Assembly (NCBI GenBank): GCA_963747515.1
Contig: CAVVFN010000003.1
Span: 496,001-560,000 of the forward strand
Direction of reading: 5' to 3'
DNA length: 64,000 nt
From: Mariniphaga sp963747515
Lineage (GTDB): Bacteria; Bacteroidota; Bacteroidia; Bacteroidales; Prolixibacteraceae
Below are positions 17,883 to 26,643 of the stretch, piece by piece (positions within the stretch are counted from its first letter, which is position 1; the number at the start of each line of letters is the position of its first letter). A program made the translations under genes and the position numbers. Below the pieces are notes generated by a model. It worked only from the letters and a program-made list of their open reading frames with translations, had not been told where the DNA came from and did no database searches.

Positions 17883-17906
17883 TTTTTTTCATTTTTTAAC
17901 ATTTTT

Positions 17907-18287
17907 TTAAAAAACCAGGCGTATGAATATCATACCTAAATAAACAGCCAAAACCCCCAGAAATAAATTACCTCCAACATTCAGAAATAAGGATGCAAGT
18001 GCATCTTCTTTTATCATAGTTAAATTGTTGTATGCAAAGGATGAGAAGGTAGTGAATCCACCACAGAATCCAACAGCTAAAAAAATCCGCCATTCTGCGC
18101 TCAAAAGATTACTCTTTTCGGCAAGCGCAAAGATTATCCCGATTAGGAAACTTCCCGAAATATTTGCAATCAGTGTTCCCCATGGGAATGTAGATGTTAG
18201 ACTTTTTTCCATGTAATACTGAACCAGGTAACGCATTATACTTCCTATAAATCCACCACTGCCGACAAGTAAAATAGTTCGTAGCAT
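17907..18287 (-). CDS. crcB: Fluoride ion channel CrcB/Fluc
   Basis: A 126-residue, four-helix membrane protein forming the dual-topology fluoride channel that lowers cytoplasmic fluoride. Seen: GSGGFIGSIMRYLVQYYM at the N-terminus, FPWGTLIANISGSFLIGI with the conserved asparagine, and the signature GFCGGFTTFSSFAYN. A single gene copy is expected to form a homodimer. Only 56 bp separate it from the divergent dacB gene, and I see no fluoride-riboswitch structure there. Confidence 0.94.
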   Translation of the reverse strand: MLRTILLVGSGGFIGSIMRYLVQYYMEKSLTSTFPWGTLIANISGSFLIGIIFALAEKSNLLSAEWRIFLAVGFCGGFTTFSSFAYNNLTMIKEDALASLFLNVGGNLFLGVLAVYLGMIFIRLVF

Positions 18288-18316
18288 TAAAATCTTTTAA
18301 AAATCCAACTTTCTGT

Positions 18317-18324
18317 TACTTTTG
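18317..18324 (+). promoter_or_regulatory. Candidate -7 box for dacB
   Basis: TACTTTTG is an exact TAnnTTTG match ending 19 bp before the dacB ATG. The divergent crcB start is only 56 bp away, so the two promoters would overlap. Confidence 0.45.
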
Positions 18325-18343
18325 AAAGGTAAAAATAAGAATT

Positions 18344-19787
18344 ATGAAGGTACGGTTTTTAATTATTGCCGTTATTCTTTTTTGGGGAGAATATTTGCAG
18401 GCACAATCAGAGTATGATAAAGTTCTGGAAAATATATTGGCACTACCCGAATATAAAAATGCTCAGGTGGGCGTTGCAATTTCTGATGTTAAAACCAGCA
18501 GGATTCTTTATGAATCGAACGGTGAAAAGTTGATGATACCTGCTTCTGTTTTAAAACTGGTAACTTCAGCTGCTGCTTTGGAAATTCTTGGATCCGATTT
18601 CCGGTTTAAAACCCGGATTGGTTACTCGGGTAATATAGAAAACGGAGTTTTGAAAGGTGATTTGATTATACTAGGCGGTGGTGATCCTGCTCTTGGTTCA
18701 GAATATTTCCACAATCATTATTTTGTCCCTCACTTTATGGATACGTGGATTCAGAGTATAAAAGCTGCCGGCATCAGGAGCGTTGAAGGACGTCTGGTAA
18801 CAGATAATTCATTATATGGGAATGAACGAATACCCACTACCTGGATATGGGAGGATATGGGCAATTATTATGGTACAGTTTCAAGCGCCTTAAGCATTTA
18901 CGATAATCTTTCGCGCATCACCTTTCAATCACCTGCCGCGGCTGGTATGCCCACCAAAATCCTTTCGGTGTATCCTGAAATTAAAGAGATACAATGGAAT
19001 AATGAGGTTCTTTCATCGGATATTAACAGAGATAAGGCTTATGTTTTTGGCAGTCCTGTCGACAATCAGAGAATCATCAGGGGGACCATTCCACGGAACC
19101 GGAATTTATTTACCATTAAAGCCTCCAATCCGTTTCCTGAACATCTTTTAACTGATGAGTTCCTTTCCCGTCTGTCTTCGGAGGGGATTTTTGTTACAGG
19201 ACCTGTTGTTGTCGGGAAAATCATCATGAAGGAGTTTCAGATGCTTCTCTCATATGAATCACCTGTTTTATCAGAAATTGTAAAAATTTTAAATCACGAA
19301 AGTGTGAATCTTTTTGCTGAGCACCTAGTTAAACAAATTGCTGCGGAGTTAACGGGAGTTGGCGACAGAGAAGCTGGGTTGAAAATTATTTCTGAATTTT
19401 GGAGCAGCAAAGGGTTGGATGTCCGACAGCTTTTTATGGAGGATGGTAGTGGATTGTCTCATTTTAATGCAGTTTCTCCTTCTTTTTTGTCAGCATGTAT
19501 TGCAGTATATGAAAAATTGCAGCCCGGTTTCTTCTGCTTTTTATGATTCATTACCGACAGCAGGGACGGGAACACTTGAATTTTTCAACGTACACCATTT
19601 TCCGGATAATTCACTCCGCCTTAAGAGTGGTTCAATGACAAGGGTCCGGTGCTATGCAGGTTATTTGAAATTAAAATCCGGAGACACTGTGGCTATTTCA
19701 ATCATGTTTAACCACTTTTCGGGATCGCATTCAATGTTAATATCCAATATTCAAGATTTGTTGTTATCATTGAGCACTTCTTTTTAA
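18344..19787 (+). pseudogene. dacB: D-Ala-D-Ala carboxypeptidase/endopeptidase (PBP4 type), frameshifted
   Basis: Periplasmic peptidoglycan carboxypeptidase/endopeptidase of the S13 family, with an N-terminal signal peptide (LIIAVILFWGEYLQAQ). The first frame ends at 19546 after 400 residues; the second frame, ending at 19787, carries the rest. Seen in frame 1: the catalytic SxxK as PASVLKLV, SxN as HESVNLFAEHL, and DGSGLSHFN. In frame 2: QYMKN, AFYDSLPTAGTGTLE and the KTG-box equivalent LRLKSGSM. The reading shifts by +1 near 19490-19500, consistent with one extra base (the T at about 19496). Without the shift the protein loses the KSG box and would be inactive. It could be a genuine pseudogene or a sequencing error; everything else looks intact. 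Confidence 0.85.
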
Positions 19788-19958
19788 TTTATTTCGTCTA
19801 ATTTTTTATTGCAATCTTAAATAAAGTTAAAATTGTCTTTTTTGTTTTTTTTTAAATAAATATCAATCAAATAATTAAGGCTTTAATGATTTTAGGCTTT
19901 ATAGGTTACCTCTTGATTTGAATTGTTTAAAAGCGTAACTTGATAAAGCATATATTTT

Positions 19959-19990
19959 TATTGGATTGTATTTTAATGAAGAATCCAATA
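19959..19990 (+). promoter_or_regulatory. Inverted repeat in the eCIS leader
   Basis: TATTGGATT (19959-19967) and AATCCAATA (19982-19990) form a perfect 9-bp inverted repeat with a 14-nt spacer, about 210 bp upstream of the first eCIS gene in an otherwise AT-rich 414-bp gap (19788-20201). It could be an operator or an RNA hairpin; no T run follows, so a terminator is unlikely. Confidence 0.4.
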
Positions 19991-20034
19991 ATCATTGCAA
20001 ATTATTAAATCAAAAAATACAGGAGAACTTAATT

Positions 20035-20070
20035 ATGTACCAAAAGCCCAATCTTAGAAATTTTTCATAA
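20035..20070 (+). CDS. 11-codon leader mini-ORF before the eCIS operon
   Basis: ATG at 20035 with a strong AGGAGAA Shine-Dalgarno at 20021-20027, encoding MYQKPNLRNFS and then TAA. Strong Shine-Dalgarno sequences are uncommon in this phylum, and this one is the best in the leader, which makes translation plausible. It lies 131 bp before the first eCIS structural gene. It may be a leader peptide, or the start of a decayed small precursor gene. No homologue is recognised. Confidence 0.3.
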   Translation: MYQKPNLRNFS

Positions 20071-20201
20071 GCTACTTATTTCAATGATGCATTGAACTAA
20101 AAATTGTGCAGGAGTATTTAAACTTACAAATGTATTCACACCTCTTCAAATGGTGATTTATTTGACAACATTATTCAGATAAAAACCTAATTTTTATTGA
20201 A

Positions 20202-20816
20202 ATGTTGCATACTACTTTGGCGTTTATTACCAGTGAATTGAACGACTATCTGAAGCTAAGAACCGGAGCTCCGTCGGTTGACCGCGTTTACCTGACGAGT
20301 GTGGCTACCGAAAGTGCAGGTATAGTTATTCCTGATAAATCACTTGGGGTTTCGCTTATAAACATTGAAGAGGAGAGGGTTTATAAAGAGCAGCGTTCAT
20401 CGGTTATTAACGGCCAGGGCAATGTGGAATATATGAATCCGGAAATAAAACTCAACTTATATGTGCTGATTTCAGCTAATTTCCAGGATACGGTTGAGAA
20501 TGATTCATCGGATGATTATGTTGAAGGTTTAAAGCAGCTTTCCATGGTCATTTCTTTTTTTCAGGCAAAAAATGTTTTTACACCTGATAATTCCCCGAAA
20601 CTGGCAACTTTTGATACGAACTTAAAAAAGCTTGTAGTTGAACTCTATTCTTACTCATTCGAGCAGCTGTTTAATTTTTGGTCGGTGGTAGGAGCAAAAT
20701 ATTTGCCATCAGTTTTGTACAAAATACGAATGGTAACTTTTCAGGAAAGTGAATTTTTTGATTCCGCAATTCCTATTGAAAAAATTGCAATCGACAGCAA
20801 AACAAAAACCGGATGA
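20202..20816 (+). CDS. eCIS cap / sheath-terminator protein, DUF4255 (Afp16/Pvc16-like)
   Basis: A 204-residue DUF4255 protein. In characterised contractile injection systems the Afp16/Pvc16 protein caps the tube and sheath and fixes tail length. Seen: LAFITSELNDYLKLR at the N-terminus, the conserved SLINIEEER, NPEIKLNLYVLISANF, and a C-terminal half with LKQLSMVISFFQAKNVFTPDN and FNFWSVVGAKYLPSVLYKIRMV. First gene of the eCIS operon; its stop overlaps the next start by 4 bp (ATGA), implying translational coupling. Confidence 0.88.
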   Translation: MLHTTLAFITSELNDYLKLRTGAPSVDRVYLTSVATESAGIVIPDKSLGVSLINIEEERVYKEQRSSVINGQGNVEYMNPEIKLNLYVLISANFQDTVENDSSDDYVEGLKQLSMVISFFQAKNVFTPDNSPKLATFDTNLKKLVVELYSYSFEQLFNFWSVVGAKYLPSVLYKIRMVTFQESEFFDSAIPIEKIAIDSKTKTG

Positions 20817-22252
20817 ATATCATTTACAATCGTCTTCTTAACCTCATTACCGGTCACGATTATTTCGCAGATGGTTTCAACCGTTTCGTTACTTTGCATC
20901 CTTCCACCAGAACAGAGAAATTGTTCAGAAACGGAAAAATGTTGTTCAAAAAACTGCCCCATGGAATAGCAGTTTTATATCGTACGCTCGATGATGGAAC
21001 TACTCCTTTCATTGCCCTTGAAAAAGACCAGATTTTTACTTTTGTTTTAAAATCTGAAAACAAGGCAATTTTGCAAACGATTACTGATTTGGATGAATCG
21101 CCATCCAGACAATTCAAAACAGGGAATATTGTCTATTTCAACAACAATCCTGCAAATGCTTCAGACAGAAAAAACAATCCCGAAATTCTTTCTAAAAAAA
21201 TAATAGATTCATTACGAAGCCCGCTTTTTACATATCAGTTTAGTTTACCCGGTAATCCTTCTTCGGTTAAAATAATTGTTGCAGATGCTTCAGGAAATCC
21301 TGTTTCTGTCGGAAAGGACGCTGCCGGAAACCCTCTGCCGAAGACCCTTGAATTATCTGCTGATGGAAATAATGTATACAGGCAGCAAATTGATTTACGG
21401 AATCTGCCACGAGGACGTTTTCAAATTACCATTAAAAGTGAGGACGAATCGGTTATCCTAAAAGATGAAGCTATTTATGTAGATGAACAACTGGAAAAAG
21501 ATAACATCCTGGGAATTGTTGAATTATTTTATGATTCAGCCAGTGGAAAATTGTACGACGATACGGAGGAGTATAAACTCCTGTTCCGTAAATCCGATAC
21601 ATTCTGGAAATATTATATTGTAAACAAAAGCGGGAATATTGATTTTGAAACCAATTCGTTGATAATTGCTGATGCAGCTTTACCAAATGGGTTGCCTTAC
21701 GAAATTAATGAATTTTTTCGTTCTTATGCCAGCGTTGAAATAACAGCTAAAAATATTGGGGAATCAGGCAATTCAATTGCACTTGAATATTCAGGTGGCG
21801 GGGTTTTTCCGGCAGTTGGTTTATCAGGCAAAACACTGTCAGGAGGCTCTGGTAGTGTGGCAGCCAGAGGAATAGTAACTGTTATAAATAATGATGTTAC
21901 CGGATATTCCGTGCACATTAACGGAACAGAATTTAAGGAAGGAGCAGATTTCTCCAACGGGGAAACTTCTGCAGAAACTGCAACCAATCTGGTGGAAGCT
22001 ATTAATGGGAATGGTTCAGTTCCGGTTTCAGCGGCAAAACTGAGTTATGATATCCTTATCAACGGTCATAAAGTACTGGTGTTTAATTCAGCACAAAAGA
22101 TACCTTTTTATGAAAAGCCAAAGCTTAAAATTGAATTAAGGCAAGCTTCCGACAATGAAACATTAGTTTCAGATTTAGCCAATCCTTCGCCAGCAGGAAT
22201 TATAAAGTCTTTTGCAGGCAGAAAGGAATCTGAGGTTTTCGTATTTATATAA
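20813..22252 (+). CDS. Unknown eCIS structural protein with shared beta module
   Basis: A 479-residue protein I do not recognise by family. Its start overlaps the DUF4255 cap gene, so it is probably a cap- or collar-associated component. It has no signal peptide. Residues about 170-235 look like a beta-sandwich (VKIIVADASGNPV; RGRFQITIKSEDES). Residues about 303-400 hold two half-copies of a module also inserted in sheath 1: first the second half (AKNIGESGNSIALEYSGGG, LSGKTLSGGSG), then the first half (GIVTVINNDV, VHINGTEFKEGADF, ETATNLVEAINGNG). The order suggests a tandem array trimmed at both ends, or a circular permutation. It may bind the sheath end, but this is inference. Confidence 0.7.
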   Translation: MNIIYNRLLNLITGHDYFADGFNRFVTLHPSTRTEKLFRNGKMLFKKLPHGIAVLYRTLDDGTTPFIALEKDQIFTFVLKSENKAILQTITDLDESPSRQFKTGNIVYFNNNPANASDRKNNPEILSKKIIDSLRSPLFTYQFSLPGNPSSVKIIVADASGNPVSVGKDAAGNPLPKTLELSADGNNVYRQQIDLRNLPRGRFQITIKSEDESVILKDEAIYVDEQLEKDNILGIVELFYDSASGKLYDDTEEYKLLFRKSDTFWKYYIVNKSGNIDFETNSLIIADAALPNGLPYEINEFFRSYASVEITAKNIGESGNSIALEYSGGGVFPAVGLSGKTLSGGSGSVAARGIVTVINNDVTGYSVHINGTEFKEGADFSNGETSAETATNLVEAINGNGSVPVSAAKLSYDILINGHKVLVFNSAQKIPFYEKPKLKIELRQASDNETLVSDLANPSPAGIIKSFAGRKESEVFVFI

Positions 22253-22300
22253 GTGAATAAAGAATAAATTAGTTCAAAAACAAAATTAAACTAAAGTGTT

Positions 22301-24049
22301 ATGGCGAATTACAAAACTCCCGGTGTTTATGTCGAGGAAATATCGAAGTTACCTGCCTCGGTAGCTCCGGTTGCCACAGCAATTCCTGCATTCATCGGTT
22401 ACACGGAAAAAAGGGAAAGGAACGGGGAAATTATTGATCCTGCTACACCTGTAAGAATCACCTCTTTGCTGGAATACCAGGAAATATTTGGCGGATCTTT
22501 TGGCGAAAAACTATCGGTTACACTCACCGGAACGAGCATTACAGAAGAGGAAACCCATATTGCTGTGGCCGCTGTAACCAGTTTGTCGCCATATACATTG
22601 TATTATAATTTAGTAATGTATTTTGGGAATGGAGGAGGCCCATGTTATGTGGTTTCGGTTGGTACTACCTACAAGGATATTGCAGCTGTCCCTGCAGATC
22701 CATTCACTCTTTTAAGTGTTACTGATTTGCAGATGGGCCTGGCCGCAGTTGAAAAGGAAGATGAAGTAACACTGCTGGTCGTCCCGGAAGCCATTTTATT
22801 AGGGGCAATAAACCGCAAAACGATTAACGACGACATGCTTGCCCAGTGTAACAAACTGCAGGATCGTTTTGCGATTATGGATGTATTTTACGATTCTGCG
22901 GGAACTGTAAACCAGGATGCAGTAAATTTCAGGGATGATGTAGGCACCGATTATCTGAAATATGGTGCTTGTTATTACCCCTCATTGAGGACTACCCTAA
23001 AACTTAATTTTAAACATGGTGATGCTACAATCACCGACAACCGGACCGGGGCAATTTACAACAACTCCACTCTGGCTGTTATCGGTGAAGGTATCTCAGA
23101 TGTGGCAGCCTCAGGAACGGTTACTATTGTTGATTTTGGAGCAGTCGGAGGGGCAACAGTAACTGTTGATGGAAATGCCCTGGTTGAAGGTTCTGAATGG
23201 ACAGCTGCAACTGACAATGCCACTACTGCCGGCAATTTGGCGGCAGCAATTGATGGACTTGGAAATGTAAGCGCTGCAAGTTCGGGAAATGTAATTACAA
23301 TTGTTGCCAATGTTGCCGGCACTGCCGGTAATAGTATTACGCTTTCCACATCACATTCTGCCAATGCTGCTGTTTCCGGAACAACCCTCGAAGGTGGAAT
23401 TGATAAAGTTCTGGCAGACAAAACGCTTTTAAACAATATAATTCGCGAAATCAATAAAACCTTTGAAGTTGAACTTTATCCCTCTGCTACCATGTCGGGT
23501 GTTTATGCCCGTGTTGATTTTTCAAGGGGAGTTTGGAAGGCACCTGCAAATGTTAGCCTGAGGCTGGTAAAGGAACCATCGGAACTGGTTACCAGTGAAC
23601 AGCAAATGAATTTTAATGTAGATGCCACATCGGGTAAATCCATTAATGTAATTCGAAAATTTGCAGGTAAGGGGACAATAGTTTGGGGGGCCCGTACGCT
23701 GGCTGGCAATGATAATGAATGGCGGTATATTCCTGTTAGGAGATTGTTCATTTTTGTTGAGGAATCCGTCAAAAAAGCTACTGAATTTGTGGTATTTGAG
23801 CCAAATAATGCTAAAACGTGGCTGCGGACAAAAGCCATGATTGAAAATTTTCTCACCGGATTATGGAGAGATGGTGCATTAGCCGGGGCAAAACCAGAGC
23901 AGGCATTTTTTGTAAAAGTAGGCCTTGGCGAAACAATGACTGCCCTGGATATTTTGGAAGGCAGGATGAACATAGAAATTGGAATGGCAGCAGTCAGGCC
24001 AGCTGAATTCATTATCCTGAAATTCTCCCATAAATTGCAGGAATCATAA
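22301..24049 (+). CDS. Contractile sheath protein 1 (Afp2-4 type) with inserted beta module
   Basis: Subunit of the contractile sheath whose shortening drives the inner tube. Starts YKTPGVYVEEISKLPASV, the standard phage/eCIS sheath N-terminus (PGVY.EE). The C-terminal ~190 residues (GRWKAPAN-like GVWKAPANVSLR, KGTIVWGARTLAGNDNEW, IFVEESVKKATEFVVFEPN) are nearly identical to sheath 2. At 582 residues it is 112 longer than sheath 2. The extra length matches a beta module at about residues 264-368 (SGTVTIVDFGAVGG, VTVDGNALVEGSEWTA, AGTAGNSITLSTS, TTLEGGID) that probably projects from the sheath surface. The same module occurs in the protein encoded at 20813. Confidence 0.95.
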   Translation: MANYKTPGVYVEEISKLPASVAPVATAIPAFIGYTEKRERNGEIIDPATPVRITSLLEYQEIFGGSFGEKLSVTLTGTSITEEETHIAVAAVTSLSPYTLYYNLVMYFGNGGGPCYVVSVGTTYKDIAAVPADPFTLLSVTDLQMGLAAVEKEDEVTLLVVPEAILLGAINRKTINDDMLAQCNKLQDRFAIMDVFYDSAGTVNQDAVNFRDDVGTDYLKYGACYYPSLRTTLKLNFKHGDATITDNRTGAIYNNSTLAVIGEGISDVAASGTVTIVDFGAVGGATVTVDGNALVEGSEWTAATDNATTAGNLAAAIDGLGNVSAASSGNVITIVANVAGTAGNSITLSTSHSANAAVSGTTLEGGIDKVLADKTLLNNIIREINKTFEVELYPSATMSGVYARVDFSRGVWKAPANVSLRLVKEPSELVTSEQQMNFNVDATSGKSINVIRKFAGKGTIVWGARTLAGNDNEWRYIPVRRLFIFVEESVKKATEFVVFEPNNAKTWLRTKAMIENFLTGLWRDGALAGAKPEQAFFVKVGLGETMTALDILEGRMNIEIGMAAVRPAEFIILKFSHKLQES

Positions 24050-24084
24050 TATTACAGCGAATATAAACCATAAAAATTGATTAA

Positions 24085-25497
24085 ATGGCAAATTATAAAA
24101 CACCGGGAGTCTATATTGAAGAGATTTCGAAATTGCCTGCTTCGGTAGCAGGTGTTGAAACAGCCATACCCGCTTTTATTGGGTATACCGAACGTGCTAC
24201 TGAAAGCGGTGATGATGCAAAACTCCTGTTTAAAGCTACAAGAATCAGCTCTCTTTTGGAGTTTGAAGAGATTTTTGGCGGTCCAAACAATGAAGACATT
24301 TCAGTTACTGTTGCCGACACTCTCGATGCCGGCAATGTTATAACCAACAGGCAAATAACAGCTACATTAGCGTCACCTTCCGATTATAAAATGTACTATC
24401 AGGTGCAAATGTATTTCAACAATGGGGGTGGACCTTGTTATATTCAGTCAGTTGGAACTTATACTGATGCAGTTGCAGCACCTGCCGATAATTCCACTGG
24501 TATTACAAAGGGAATCCAGGAGCTTGAAAAAGTAGATGAGCCGACATTGCTGGTTTTTCCTGATGCACCTTCCCTGGATACTGTCGATGAATATGGATCC
24601 GTTATTAGTGCTTCGCTGGCACATTGTGCAAAGCTGCAGGACAGGTTTACAATTTCTGATGTGTTTGGAACTGATATTGGTGCCTTTCGCACAGCTGTTG
24701 GTTCCGATAACATGAAGTATGGCGCAGCGTATTATCCCGCGCTGAAAACAATACTTAATTATGGTTTCGATGAGTCGGCGGTTGATGTGGACATACACAC
24801 AGAAAATGGCGCTATTGCTACTGTTGATGATGTAGCTGGTGACACCCTCAGCGATTTAAGTGCAAGCCATCCAAGTTTATACCGTTCTATTCTGGCAGAA
24901 ATTAGAAAAATTTATGTAGAACTGACTCCCTGCGGCACAATTGCCGGAATCTATGCTCGGGTGGATCGGGAACGTGGTGTCTGGAAAGCTCCAGCAAATG
25001 TAGGTTTAAGATCTGTTGTTGGCCCTGTTGTTAAAATCACGCATGAAGAGCAGGAATCATTAAATGTTGATGCATCAACTGGAAAATCCATCAATGCCAT
25101 TAGGGTATTTGCCGGGAAGGGCACACTGGTTTGGGGAGCACGTACATTGGCAGGAAACGATAACGAATGGCGCTATGTATCCGTCCGACGACTTTATATT
25201 TATATTGAGGAATCGGTTAAAAAGGCTACTGAATTTGTGGTGTTCGAACCAAATAATGCCAATACCTGGTTGCGTGCCAAATCTATGATTGAGAACTTTC
25301 TTTCCATTTTGTGGAGGGATGGGGCACTGGCCGGTGCAAAAACAGATGACGCCTATTATGTAAAAGTCGGACTTGGAGAAACAATGACTTCCCAGGATAT
25401 CCTTGAAGGAAGGATGAACATTGAAATTGGACTGGCAGCCGTTCGTCCGGCTGAATTTATCGTATTAAAATTCTCCCATAAGTTACAGGAATCATAA
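24085..25497 (+). CDS. Contractile sheath protein 2
   Basis: Second sheath paralogue, 470 residues, starting MANYKTPGVYIEEISKLPASV like sheath 1 and sharing its C-terminal domain almost residue for residue (ARTLAGNDNEWRYV, ESVKKATEFVVFEPNNA, GLGETMTSQDILEGRMNIEIG). It lacks the inserted beta module. eCIS commonly encode two or three sheaths: one forms most of the trunk and another the baseplate-proximal or cap-proximal ring. Which does which cannot be told here. It lies 35 bp after sheath 1. Confidence 0.95.
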   Translation: MANYKTPGVYIEEISKLPASVAGVETAIPAFIGYTERATESGDDAKLLFKATRISSLLEFEEIFGGPNNEDISVTVADTLDAGNVITNRQITATLASPSDYKMYYQVQMYFNNGGGPCYIQSVGTYTDAVAAPADNSTGITKGIQELEKVDEPTLLVFPDAPSLDTVDEYGSVISASLAHCAKLQDRFTISDVFGTDIGAFRTAVGSDNMKYGAAYYPALKTILNYGFDESAVDVDIHTENGAIATVDDVAGDTLSDLSASHPSLYRSILAEIRKIYVELTPCGTIAGIYARVDRERGVWKAPANVGLRSVVGPVVKITHEEQESLNVDASTGKSINAIRVFAGKGTLVWGARTLAGNDNEWRYVSVRRLYIYIEESVKKATEFVVFEPNNANTWLRAKSMIENFLSILWRDGALAGAKTDDAYYVKVGLGETMTSQDILEGRMNIEIGLAAVRPAEFIVLKFSHKLQES

Positions 25498-25537
25498 ATA
25501 ACTATTCAAATAAATAAAATTTTAAAACAATAAAGTT

Positions 25538-25972
25538 ATGGCAATTAATTATCCGGTTACAGTTTTCCATTTCCAGGCAGAATGGGGTGGACAAAGAATT
25601 GGCTTTACTGAAGTTTCGGGGCTGACTGTTGAATTGCAAAACATCGATTACAGGGAAGGCAGCTCTCCTGAATACCAGGTGACTAAAATGCCCGGCATTC
25701 CTCAGTATTCAAACATAACCCTTAAACGGGGAATGGTAAAAAGCGACAATGAATTTTTTCAATGGCTCAATACAGTTAAACTGAATAGCATTGAACGAAG
25801 GGATTTGACAATATCGTTGCTGAATGAAGAACATGAACCGGTTGTTTCCTGGAAAGTAAAAAATGCATATCCGTGTAAAGTGGAAGGACCCACTTTAAAT
25901 TCTACAGGAAATGAAGTGGCAATTGAAAGTATTGAATTGTGTCACGAAGGTTTAAATATTGAATTTTCGTAG
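25538..25972 (+). CDS. Inner tube protein 1 (gp19-like, Afp1/Afp5 type)
   Basis: A 144-residue protein of the T4 gp19-like tail tube superfamily, which stacks as hexamers to form the inner tube. Seen: FHFQAEWGGQRIGFTEVSGL near the start, SPEYQVTKMPGIPQYSNITLKRGM in the middle (the conserved strand-turn with KRG), and NEVAIESIELCHEGL at the C-terminus. The length is typical of the main tube subunit. It follows the sheaths by 40 bp. Confidence 0.92.
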   Translation: MAINYPVTVFHFQAEWGGQRIGFTEVSGLTVELQNIDYREGSSPEYQVTKMPGIPQYSNITLKRGMVKSDNEFFQWLNTVKLNSIERRDLTISLLNEEHEPVVSWKVKNAYPCKVEGPTLNSTGNEVAIESIELCHEGLNIEFS

Positions 25973-25994
25973 CCCTTAACAATTATTAAATTTC

Positions 25995-26462
25995 ATGGCA
26001 CTTTTTTATCCACCGGTTGGTTTCCATTTTCTTGTTCGGTTTGAAGGATTGTTGCTCAAATATCCGGGCATTCCCGACATAGGCTTTCAGTCCGTGTCGG
26101 GCATAAATGCCGATATAAGTATTGAAGAATACCACGAAGGAGGCGAAAACAGGTTTAAACATAAACTGCCCAATCCGGTGACTTATCAAAACCTGATATT
26201 AAAAAGAGGCATGCTAGTGGGTTCTCAATTGATGCAGTGGTTTAAAGATTCAGTGGAAAATTATGCATTCGAAGCAAATGACATTACAGTTATCCTGTTG
26301 AATGGCGATCATATTCCAATACAGGGTTGGAATTTTATAAAGGCATGGCCCGTAAAATGGGACATTTCTGAATTCAATGCTGAACAGGGTTCCATTGTAA
26401 TTGAAAGCATCGAATTTGCATATCAGTATTTTAGAAGACTTGATGTGACTTCATTATTATAA
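25995..26462 (+). CDS. Inner tube protein 2 / tube initiator (Afp5-like)
   Basis: A 155-residue gp19-superfamily paralogue of tube protein 1. Seen: FHFLVRFEGL near the start, GFQSVSGINADISIEEYHEGG, LPNPVTYQNLILKRGM, and GSIVIESIEFAYQYF at the end. In PVC and Afp the second tube protein forms the tube-initiating layer on the baseplate; that role is assigned here by order and slight extra length. It lies 22 bp after tube 1. Confidence 0.9.
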   Translation: MALFYPPVGFHFLVRFEGLLLKYPGIPDIGFQSVSGINADISIEEYHEGGENRFKHKLPNPVTYQNLILKRGMLVGSQLMQWFKDSVENYAFEANDITVILLNGDHIPIQGWNFIKAWPVKWDISEFNAEQGSIVIESIEFAYQYFRRLDVTSLL

Positions 26463-26472
26463 TAAAAGTAAA

Positions 26473-26643
26473 ATGATTGAAATAAGGGAATTGGTTATCA
26501 GGGCCACTATTGAGGATTCTCATCGGAATAACAGGAAAATCGATACAGGAAACAGGAATTCTACCGGAGTCGAAAAAAAGGATTGCTGCTCTGAAAACAT
26601 AGAATTGCTGCTTCAAATCATCAAAGATAAAAAAGAACGCTGA
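26473..26643 (+). CDS. DUF5908 small eCIS protein (Afp6 position)
   Basis: A 56-residue ORF beginning MIEIRELVIRATIED, the characteristic start of DUF5908 proteins, which sit between the tube and LysM genes in Bacteroidota eCIS. It ends LLLQIIKDKKER. The TGA overlaps the next ATG (TGATG at 26641-26645), so translation is coupled. A pair of cysteines (DCCSEN) is present. The function is unknown; by position it corresponds to Afp6. It is easily missed because of its length. Confidence 0.8.
   Translation: MIEIRELVIRATIEDSHRNNRKIDTGNRNSTGVEKKDCCSENIELLLQIIKDKKER

Noticed and set aside
18288..18343. Fluoride riboswitch upstream of crcB
   Set aside because: Only 56 bp separate the divergent starts and no matching pseudoknot-forming sequence is visible.
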